64,000 nt of DNA from positions 496,001 to 560,000 of the forward strand of contig JAHEWK010000002.1 in NCBI GenBank assembly GCA_020740775.1. The letters run 5' to 3'. Within the stretch, counting starts at the first letter, position 1. Each line of letters opens with the position of its first letter. Of the stretch, positions 46,321-55,547 are shown one piece after another. Origin of the DNA: Ilyonectria destructans (Eukaryota > Ascomycota > Sordariomycetes > Hypocreales > Nectriaceae). Made by a program: the position numbers and the translations under genes. The notes under the pieces were generated by a model, which did no database searches, was not told the DNA's origin, and saw only the letters and a program-made list of their open reading frames with translations.

Positions 46321-47145
46321 GCTAGCGGTCTGTCTGTAGTCTATTATTTAGAATTACTTGATAAATATACTATGTAGTTGTCAGTAAATAGCTCTTTTTA
46401 TAGCAATGTTTTCTATGTTGATAATGTTCCATTTTAAAAAATTAGTATTAAAAATGTAATAAAAACTTTTTCAAAAGGACCATTTCTCTCTGGAAAACTC
46501 GAGTGAAATAGAACCAGAGTGCAGAAGTTGTCAAGGTCGGAGGTAGAGTGACCTCCGACGACCCTCGTCAATCCGTAGATCCTAGACCCCAAGGCGTTGC
46601 GGTCTCTGCCTCGTATCGCCGAGGCCGATTTCGGCATATTTTATCTAGGTATACCCTACGGGGAGTATGAATTCTCTCTATAAAATGTGGCCCGATGATC
46701 CGGTAGGTAGCTCTACAAGCCACACCTCCATCCATACATTTGTGGTCCCACAAGCCTTGTTAGAAGTTCCCTGAGAAAACCGGGGTTTACGCGACATGCC
46801 GAGCGCTCCTGAGACTACTGCAGACTAAGATCCATGCGGACCCCAAGCTTAGCGTCCTCGGCATACCACCGTCCGATGTAAATGCGGAGGTGATGCGGGA
46901 TGCCAAACCGGCAACTGTGATCCCTAACAAACAGCGTGGGGGCTAACCACGATGTATTTTGTCTCGGCCCTAACCTAACCGCGTTGGTGTGCTTCGCCGA
47001 GTTGTGGGTAGTGGGCTGCTTGCCAAAGTTGTCTATCGAAGGTGTGGGTCATTACTTAAGACCCAGATACCACTCATTTTAATCCTCCATTTCAAGTAGT
47101 CTGCCTCGCAGTAACTTGCAACTTATCCTCTCATTTTCTTGCCTC
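46321..47145. other. Upstream region of second GH78 gene
   Basis: About 0.8 kb. The left part (46320-46500) is AT-rich and the right part is the GH78 promoter. No coding region or recognisable element is seen. Confidence 0.45.
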
Positions 47146-49722
47146 ATGTCGTCCATAAATTTTGATTCAACCTGGATATGGCATCCGGACTGGGTTGAAG
47201 ATCCAACCTCGTCGTCTGCGGGTGGCTTCGTCAACTTCAGAAAGGAGTTCGTCCTTGATGACATCCCCCAAAATCCCGTCAGAATACAGGTCTCAGCCGA
47301 TACCAGGTACAAGCTCTACATCAACTCTCGCTTTGTTCATACCGGTCCCGTCAAGGGTGACCAGCAGGCCTGGTTTTTTGACGAGTTGGACATCCAGCCA
47401 CACCTGCAGCCTGGCACGAACCACGTTGCAATACGTGTGCTGCGCTTCTACTACGCCAGCCGGTTCGCCCCAAGTTTCCCAAGAACCCCTTTTCCCGGAC
47501 TTTTCGTGAGGCACGTTCCATCGGACCATCCCGATGTGCAGGACTTTGACATCCACACCGACGAGTCTTGGGAGACAAGCATCGACGCATCAGCGAGGTT
47601 GCCCAATGACATGAAAGATGATGATTTCCTGCACGTCTTCGAGGACATAGATGGGCGGCGGTGCCAGTATCCCAGATGGGTGTCGGCAACCTCGCAAAAG
47701 TTCCTGACCTCGTTTGGGCTTGCCACACCCTGGAGGCTGTCACCGCGGTTGATCCCATATCCTCACCTGGAACCAGCTGCCTTCAAGGCTGTCCACAACA
47801 TACGCAGTTCGACACCTCGCTCATCCTGGGAAAACATGCTTCTGCAGCCGCAAGAACAGAAACCCGACATGAGTGTCTTACTTCCCGCTGGCACTGTACA
47901 TCATATCGAGCTGGAGGTCGAACATCACATGACCGCCTACATAGCCTTCCAGTTTCTGAGACCTGCGGCTGGTGGAAGCAGCTTGTCCGTCACATACTCT
48001 GAATGCTACGAGGACGAGCCGGTTCAATTGCCATACGTTCGTGCCAAAGGTGATCGCCGTGACACCTCGAAGCGCCTGTTCGGGCCTAGAGACCGCTACG
48101 TCTTTGTTGGCCCTCTTGAACCCGGGGCAGCCATGAAGCACTACGAAACGGAAAAGCATGAAGAGTCTTTTGCTCCATTTCACTTCCGTACATTTCGATT
48201 CGTGGCCTTGGATATCGAAGTTGCAAGTTCTGCAAACCTTGTCCTTCAGCGGATCGACATCACCAAGACGAATTACCCTCTACAAGTAATTGCTGAACTC
48301 AATCCGCCAGCCGATGCTCTGTGGGCTAGAGATCTATGGACAGTCAGTCTTCGGACTCTTATCAACTGCATGCACGATTGCTATGAAGACTGCCCTTTTT
48401 ACGAGCAGCTACAATACGCAATGGACACGCGAAGCTCTGCACTCTTCACCTATTGTGTCTCTGGGGATGACCGCCTCGCCCAACAGGCTATCATGCAGTT
48501 ACACAATTCCTTCCAGCCAGCTATTGGTCTGACAGCCAGCCGTGCACCGGCGCATCATCTCCAGATTATCCCTCACTTTTCACTGTTTTGGGTCTGCATG
48601 CTCGTAGACCACTACGACTATTTCGGAGATGCAAGCTATGTCAGCAAGTTCCTGTCAGTGAGTCATGCCGTCTTGGAGACATTCAACGGCCGTATCGACG
48701 CTGGACTCGGGCTAGTGCGGAGTGTTGAGGTGTCAGATCAGTGGGATTTTGTCGACTGGGTCGACGCGTGGAAACCCTTCGGGATCCCGCCTGCTGCGCG
48801 AAGAACTGGCTTTCAGACGTTCACCAATTCTCTATATGCCTACACTCTCAAGCGTCTGGCTACGATGCTAAGTGACATCGGCCGAGAAGATCTGGCAGGT
48901 ACATACAACACGCGAGCAGATGCCATCATACGAGCTATTCGAGATCATTGCTTTGACGGTCATTATTTCACGGATGGCCTTGCAAGACAAGCTGAGCCGA
49001 CAGACTACAGCCAGCACAACCAAGTGTGGGCAGTTCTATGTGGAGCAGTCTCTGATGAGACAGGCGCGAATCTTCTAACCCAGTCTCTAGCCACTGCAGA
49101 GACGCAAACAGACCTGCGCTCGGATTCCGACCCAACAGGAACGAGGAGGTTGAGTTCACAGAACCGGGTCTTCACTCCTACGTCCACTGCAATGTCATTC
49201 TACACCTTTCGAGCTTTATCACAAGTTGGAAGAGGCGTTTACGACGCGCATTTCAGCCGCCTTTGGGACCCGTGGCGAGCTCAACTAGCGCAGAATGTCA
49301 CCACCTGGGTCGAAGACAACGTATCTCAGCGCTCTGACTGCCACGCTTGGGGCAGTTTGACGCTCTACGAGTTCATTGCTGAAGTCGCCGGAGTTAAGCC
49401 AGCCGCACCAGGCTGGGCAGCCGTCTCCTTCAAGCCTCGGCTCAACCTGTTCCGAACATTAGACGTCAGGGTGCCAATAGGAGGGACGCCGGGGTCCAGA
49501 GTCGCCCGCGTGCAATGGACCACGGACGATGGAAATGCCAAAGTGAAGGTGACCCTGTCCGTAGAGTTCTTGCCCGGAGCAGGTCTGGATGGCGATATAA
49601 TGTTGCCTATCTACGTCAACCTGCCCGATGGGCGCAGTGAGATTATTCACGGTCCCGGGATGGCAGAGTTTGATATTGATGTGGCAGCAGCTGCTCGACG
49701 AACTGGAGAATCTCTACAGTAA
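47146..49722 (+). CDS. GH78-like glycoside hydrolase (alpha-L-rhamnosidase type)
   Basis: A single exon of 858 residues starting MSSINFDSTWIWHPDW. It has the N-terminal beta domain with sugar-binding contacts (YKLYINSRFVHTGPVKGD), a middle beta domain (VTYSECYEDEP), and the six-hairpin (alpha/alpha)6 barrel (LINCMHDCYEDCPFYEQLQY) followed by a C-terminal beta domain (GWAAVSFKPR). At the position of the usual GH78 CPxRDERxGWxGD motif it reads CPFYEQLQYAMDTR (about residues 416-429), retaining Glu but not the rest. This marks a divergent subfamily seen in fungi and bacteria. No signal peptide is seen, so it is probably intracellular. It follows the two TF genes on the same strand. I chose the ATG at 47146, since the frame extends upstream only with non-ATG codons. 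Confidence 0.88.
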   Translation: MSSINFDSTWIWHPDWVEDPTSSSAGGFVNFRKEFVLDDIPQNPVRIQVSADTRYKLYINSRFVHTGPVKGDQQAWFFDELDIQPHLQPGTNHVAIRVLRFYYASRFAPSFPRTPFPGLFVRHVPSDHPDVQDFDIHTDESWETSIDASARLPNDMKDDDFLHVFEDIDGRRCQYPRWVSATSQKFLTSFGLATPWRLSPRLIPYPHLEPAAFKAVHNIRSSTPRSSWENMLLQPQEQKPDMSVLLPAGTVHHIELEVEHHMTAYIAFQFLRPAAGGSSLSVTYSECYEDEPVQLPYVRAKGDRRDTSKRLFGPRDRYVFVGPLEPGAAMKHYETEKHEESFAPFHFRTFRFVALDIEVASSANLVLQRIDITKTNYPLQVIAELNPPADALWARDLWTVSLRTLINCMHDCYEDCPFYEQLQYAMDTRSSALFTYCVSGDDRLAQQAIMQLHNSFQPAIGLTASRAPAHHLQIIPHFSLFWVCMLVDHYDYFGDASYVSKFLSVSHAVLETFNGRIDAGLGLVRSVEVSDQWDFVDWVDAWKPFGIPPAARRTGFQTFTNSLYAYTLKRLATMLSDIGREDLAGTYNTRADAIIRAIRDHCFDGHYFTDGLARQAEPTDYSQHNQVWAVLCGAVSDETGANLLTQSLATAETQTDLRSDSDPTGTRRLSSQNRVFTPTSTAMSFYTFRALSQVGRGVYDAHFSRLWDPWRAQLAQNVTTWVEDNVSQRSDCHAWGSLTLYEFIAEVAGVKPAAPGWAAVSFKPRLNLFRTLDVRVPIGGTPGSRVARVQWTTDDGNAKVKVTLSVEFLPGAGLDGDIMLPIYVNLPDGRSEIIHGPGMAEFDIDVAAAARRTGESLQ

Positions 49723-50019
49723 TACCCCTGGTCCATTTTTGGTCTTATCTTTGAAATTCACGGGATTTGGTTAGTTGGGTGTCTTCAAGCGGAGGTCAAG
49801 GTACAGATCCTTGAAGTAGAAATGTACAAGTTTAGACTGTGTTTGGCAGTTGCGTTTAATTGACGGATTAGCTAAGTTCGGAACGCTTTCAAATGCAATG
49901 GCTGTACTTCTTAGTGAATGTGGTCTAAGGAAAGACGACATAGAAACGGAGATCGAATGACTGCTTGCTCGTAGCATCCAGAAAGCGTTCCCAGTCCCCA
50001 GATGTTTATGAGGCTCAAT

Positions 50020-53000
50020 TTATGCATCCGCAAGCTTCGCAAAGTGCTTGGACCAGATCCATCCAAATTCGCCTGTTGGATCGTCTTCATTCTTTGCCAG
50101 CCAGAGCTCGCCCTTTTCCGCGACGACATTAAATATCTGTTCCCGTCAGCAACCCAGCCAGCCATTTCGCCGCGGCAAGTTCCTTCACTCACCTCGCCAG
50201 CTTGGTACGTCAGGTAGTGGTAACCCGCCTCGTGCTTGGTCGCAGAAATGTTCATCTCGAACAGCGACGCCGCCAACCACAGGATGTTGTATCCCTCCGA
50301 CGGTTGATGGCTCGAGCTATATGGCCTTGGTAAGTCCAGCCGAGGCACTTTGGCAGACTCCAAACTCTGCATTGATTGATGGCTCGAGCTATATGGCATT
50401 GGTGAGTCCGGCCGAGGCACTTTGGCAGACTCCAAACTCTGCATTGGTACACCCGCCGAACGCGAGCTGCCCGCTAACTCCGGAGATCTCGGTGACGCCG
50501 AATCCCCCTGCTGTGCTTGGATGCCTGAGTAGTAGTCTCGATCGTAGGAGTGAGGCGGGCTCGGTATCCCGCCGCCGCTGCCGAGCTCTGTGCCGCCTGT
50601 GTCCGACGGCGTGGTCAAGGATCCGCTGCGGCGCCTGCCAAAGTCTGGCCTTGGCAAGCTCGGTGCCGCGTTCAAAATGCCAATGTTATTCAGACGTTCT
50701 TGTGCATACCGGAAATCGCGTTGGAATGTCGACACCACCTCGTCAAGGTCGGGCATCTCCGAGCAGTCACCCAGCACCGTCTTCATAGTGAAATTCCAGG
50801 CGTAGTACCAATTCGCCTGGATGTTGACAAAATTTCCGAGGCAAATGTTAGCAACTCGACCAGTGAGAGATGACAGAATCGGCAGCTCCTTTTTGAGCAT
50901 GTCGTCAAGGGCCTCGTACTCCTCCACGAGCTCCCTGAGCTTGCGGTCGACCGTTTTGCCTCCCCGTTTCAGCTGTTCGGATCGTTCGTAGTCTAGATGG
51001 CGTTTCTGGCGCTTCTTCATAGCCAACGACGAGTTCCCATACGTGAAGATGACGCGCTCAAAGGGCTCAATCACATGTTCCCGAACTTGGGCCAACTACA
51101 GCAGTCAGTAAAGAAATGCCGCTACAAGCTCTTGAAGCATGACTTACGTGCACTTCCAGGGAGACCTTCTCCAGGTCACGAACCGAAATGTTAAACTGTA
51201 CCCATTTGGCCTCGAGTTCCGGATAGCTGCCAGGCTGGTACCGCATGACCAGCTCGATCGACGATATGTACTGGAGGAACTCGTGCACGTACGCCGACAC
51301 TTGCCGAGTGTAAAACTCGACGTCGCGGACTACGACCTGAAGCCGGAGGTAGTCGTCTTGAAATTTCTCATTGAGCCTCGCATACTCAGCATCCTCCGGA
51401 ACTTGACTGTTGGACGTTTGAAGATTGTTGACCCTTTTGCCGAAGGCACGGGTGAAGCCCACCTTGGCGTCTGAGTCCGGTCTCCACCTGTTGGCAATCT
51501 GAGACACCAGCTCGAAGTTCTTCTTGGTCTTGCCGATCTCAATGATGGCCGCTTTCAGTGCGTCTTTGGCAGTCACGAGAGTGTCCCTGTCCGGGTGATC
51601 CTGCGGGGTGTGTTGGAGGAGAGTGATAATGAATTCCGGATACTTGATGATGCGCTGCATGGGTTTGATGAGGAGAGAGCCGAGGTCCCACGCTGCCGTC
51701 AGATCTCTGGTCACCTCGTTGCACTCGTTTAGCCACGTCTTGACGGTTCCATCCTGCTGTAGATAGACGAGGCGCTTTGCTGCTTGGTCGCTGTTGCGTA
51801 GGAAGCCCTCATGGATGAGTTTCATCGTCTCAATGTTTGCCTGGAAAGCAGAACCGAGCGACGTCGCGCGATCATTGGCATCGCCAGGGTCCACAGATCT
51901 GCTCTGCCTGCTTTCCGACATGATTCTGGAGTCCTCGCTTCGCAAAGGCGTCCGGCCTCGATCGGGCACGTACACAGACGCGACGGCCTCCTTGAGCTGT
52001 GAGAGGAAGGAAGTATGAAATTCAACGATCTCGTCGATGTTGCGGAATATGAGCTTGACTGTCTCGTCGTCCAGCATGGGGCAAGTCTCTGCAGTGCCCT
52101 TGTATATCTCCACCACGATGTTCATGTCTCGAACGAACACCGCCTCAGCGTCAATTAAGTCCTTGATGACGTTTCTCCGCTGGACCAGGCGGTGGGGCTC
52201 CTTATAGCTGTCGGCTAGAGTGCGGCTGCTAATGTATTGGGCTGCCGTTTCCATCGACGTCGTGTCCATAGACTGTAGGGTTTCCATCTCGGGCATGTGG
52301 TCGTCGCAATCTCTATCCGAGTTGATCAAAGTGCTGTCAAAGTGCGACTGATCATGGAAGACATTCGACGTTCTCGAGTTCAGCCATCCGTCATTGCTCG
52401 CGACAGTAACGTTGGCGCCTTTCTCGAGCAGCAGCTTGACCACAGCTTCGTGCCCATGGTTTGAAGCCGACCCTAGCGGCGTCCATCCTTCGTTGTTTGC
52501 GACAGTGACGTCGGCGCCCTTCTCGAGCAGCAGTTTGACGACTGCCTCATGCCCGTTGTTTGACGCCAAGTTTAGCGGTGTCCATCCGTCGTTATCTGCA
52601 ACAGTAACGTCAGCGCCCCTGTCGAGTAACAGCTTGACCACGACCTCGTGTCCGTTGTTTGAAGCCGTGCTCAGCGGCGTCCGGCCATCGTTCTCATCTT
52701 TCGCCTCAAGGTCGGCGCCCTTTTCGAGCAGTAGATTGACGACGTGCTCGTACCCGCCCCCGGCAGCCCAGGACAGTGGCGTCTGACCGTCATGCTTGTC
52801 TTTCGCCTCAAGCAGCTCTCTCATCTGTGGATCTTGGTTTCGGAGGGTATCATACACACAACTCCAAAGTGACAGTGGTGCGGTCGCTTCGTGCTCATCT
52901 TGCCAAGACCGGTAGGCTCCAGACTCAATGACCTTCTTTAGGAAAGCGTCATTCTCGGCTGAGAGATCGTCGTGTTGCCTGGGGATGTCCTCGAGATCGA

Positions 53001-55174
53001 AGTCCGTATCGGGAACAGGGATATCATCCTCCACAACGCCATCATCTAGATCCATAGTGTCTTTCGCATTGTCCGCTTCGTCTACGTCGTTCATTTTCAT
53101 ATCTGCCTCTGAAGCAATGTCTGAAAGCTTTCCTAGATCGTTGCCTTCTGAGGAACCGTTTCCTTCATCGATATCGACAGAGTCACTCTTAATGTCATCG
53201 TCCAAGCTCCCGTCGCCGTTCTGCAAGGCTGCGAAGCGAAGTGTTAAAGACATTAGCAGTTGTAGATGCATCGCAATGTGCCGACTTATCGCTCTCGAGC
53301 CGTTCTTGGTTTGCTGTGGTCTTTGCTGATGAGAGCCCACGTCGTCTAAATCAGAAGATGTGTCTGAAAATTCAGAGTCTGAGCTGTGGGGGTCAGGATT
53401 CGTCATCTCAAGAGCTTTCCTAGCACTTTTAGCGGTATCTTGCTTCGGCTGTCCTTTACGTCGCTTAGGGAACACCGCCTCGCCCTTGTTTCTTTGCTCT
53501 TCCACTGCGAAACAACACAGAAGGCAGTCGTTCCAGGCGCTGGGCTGCTCCGCCTTGCTCTGCTGTGAAATAGTTTGAAGTTGTGCAGTTGTGAAATCGC
53601 CATGATGGGACTCTTTCAAATGCGAGTATAGCGATTGCGAGTTGATGTAAGCATCCGGGTTGAATTCACAGACGACACATACCCAGCTAGACGTTAAATA
53701 AACTTCCTGATGCCATCGCCGATTGTGGAGTCCCATGTGCTTAAACCACTCATCGAAGCTCGGATAGACCGGGTGCGCTTCTGGGCATTCCTCCGAGAGG
53801 CAAACGTAAGGCTTGAGGTCCCGATCTATGTGTCGACTGGGAGCAGGTTAGCATTGTTCACCTCCAGTGCTAAGGCATGCGTCAACATCCTCGAGTCTTA
53901 TCAATAAACAACCCAATGGCCTAAGTATAGATGTTATGAAGTCCTCTAAGGTGTGATAGATCGAAGGTCTGCAGGGGTAACGGTCCCACAGCAGGACCTC
54001 ACCCCGATTCAAGAGGCGGCGTACGCTCTTGGTTTCTTTCTCTACAGCTTAGCAACAACATAGCATTGACCTCACTGCCCCTAAGGCGCTCGTGAGTGCA
54101 GCCCTTCACACGAGAAAACGTCGTGAGAGGGCATAGAAAAATCTCCAGAAGCCCGTGTGCCAAGAAAGCGAGAGCCACATACCGCCATCCGCTTTCTGAG
54201 AGCGTTTCTCTGCTGACGAGTTCAAAACACCACTCGCAAGTGAAGTAACTGCTATTCCCGTTCGTGACAGGGGGCTGTGGATAATTACCCTGTTTTACTT
54301 GGATCGACGATGTCTTGTGAAACTTGGTCGATGCTTCATCGGGTGGTCTGAGACGGCTCCTGATCTGTTGAATGTTGACGGTGGATAGGTCGGACTGGGA
54401 TGGCGCAGTAGGTGGTCTCAGCAGATTAGTTGTAACTGGAGTCTGGATCGCCCTAGCCGACTGGGCGATTGAAACGTTGGTCTGCGTCTTGTTGTTGGAT
54501 ACTTCCACGATAGGTGGCAGCCCCATGCGTGGCTCTCGACGTATCTCCAGCTTTTTGTGACGAGAGTTGAGGAATTGCATCCGTGCATATCTGTCTGTCA
54601 TCGACTTGCTGAGATAATCTTTGAGAGACTGATGGGCACTAGGATATAAGGCCTGCACGGTGTTCGCACATAGATCTGCGAATGGCTTTAGATTGAGGCC
54701 TGCAGCGAATTTATTAGCCCGCGTATCGATCTTGCCACTACTTGACTGGCGAATTGTGACCCCTAGACGGTTTAGTCGAGTGAGGGTATCATCGATGGCT
54801 CCCATTGATGCCGCTTGTATCCGAGACGCCTCGGGTCGAGATTCATCAACGCCTGCCGGAACCGGATCTCTCTCCCTTTGACTAGTCGCTTCGACCTTGC
54901 ATTGTTGCAAACTGCGGCGGAGTATATCCAACAATCGAACAACAAGGTCTTGAATGTCCGCGAGGTTTCGGAGCCTCGTGTCTAGGCATTGGCTCTTCCG
55001 AGCAAACACGCCAAGATGTGCCGCCCATATAGCAAAGCGTTGCTGAAATTCGGCGCATAGCTCGGCAATGGCAACCTCCGGCCTTATTGTCGCTAAGGCT
55101 TCTCGTAGCTGGTCGAAAAGACCTTCGCACTCACAGGCTAACCTGTAGATAAGATCTTCATTATCGAGGGTCAT
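50020..55174 (-). CDS. Zinc-finger/ankyrin/RhoGEF(DH)/BAR/SH3 fusion protein
   Basis: Exons 54183-55174, 51148-53836, 50193-51095 and 50020-50136 join in frame to 1,566 residues. Approximate order: helical N-terminus of fungal ankyrin/zinc-finger proteins (1-110, including FQQRFAIWAAHLGVF); linker; zinc-finger-like Cys/His segments (CEWC, WRRHIDRDLKPYVC, WVCVVC, 314-400); acidic linker; four to five ankyrin repeats (667-815); DH domain (878-1110, VFVRDMNIV, LIKPMQRIIKYPEFI); BAR domain (1125-1375, FTRAFGKRV, YTRQVSAYVHEFLQYISS, LGNFVNIQANWYYAW); a linker with a 24-residue duplication; and an SH3 domain (1505-1566, GELWLAKNEDDP, FGWIWSKHF). Ankyrin repeats and DH domain lie inside one exon, so the fusion does not rest on splicing. 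DH-BAR-SH3 is the Tuba/DNMBP arrangement for Rho/Cdc42 activation at curved membranes. Intron 1 is 346 nt, far longer than the rest. Confidence 0.87.
50305..50448. repeat. 72-bp tandem duplication inside the BAR-SH3 linker
   Basis: Two head-to-tail copies starting TGATGGCTCGAGC at 50305 and 50377 differ at about five positions. They encode a 24-residue unit, MQSLESAKVPR...PYSSSHQS, twice between the BAR and SH3 domains. The length is a multiple of three, so the frame is kept. Confidence 0.9.
52384..52830 (-). repeat. Ankyrin repeat array (99-bp units)
   Basis: Tandem 33-residue repeats of the form GWTPL.LASNNGHEAVVKLLLEKGADVTVA lie within the large fusion gene. The three downstream copies are nearly identical at DNA level, implying recent duplication or concerted evolution, as is common in repeat domains of fungal receptor-like proteins. 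Confidence 0.9.
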
Positions 55175-55547
55175 GCTGGGAGGTATGTGACGGATAACTC
55201 AGGCATCGAAAGATAAATTAGGGCGCGTGAGTTGATTTATGCGGCACGTCGTCGAAGGCTGTCGGGCAATTGAATAGGTGGTGTAGGAGGAGGTGAGGAG
55301 GTGACCAGTCGTGCGTGATTTGTGTTGGCCCTTTCAAGTCAGCCTGATCAGCCTGATCAGCTGACACAGCGACCGGTTGAAAAGATCTATTGGGTGCCTT
55401 CTTCTAGCCGGGTGCGGCTGGAATCTTCATCCCCCACCTTCTCTCGCCGAGCCTCGTTTCCTCCCTCTTCATGGCACTAGAGGCATCGGATCAAGTTCAG
55501 CAAGTGCCCCGTCTTCGTGCAAAGAAGACGTGCAAAACTAAAATAAA
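55175..55547. promoter_or_regulatory. Shared divergent promoter of the two large multidomain genes
   Basis: This 373-bp region lies between the start codons at 55174 (minus) and 55548 (plus). Around 55339-55364 it contains two direct copies of AGCCTGATC followed by AGCTGAC. Overlapping TGATCA and TCAGCTGA palindromes lie inside an inverted GTCAG...CTGAC frame. This could be a binding site controlling both genes; no factor is identified. Confidence 0.6.
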
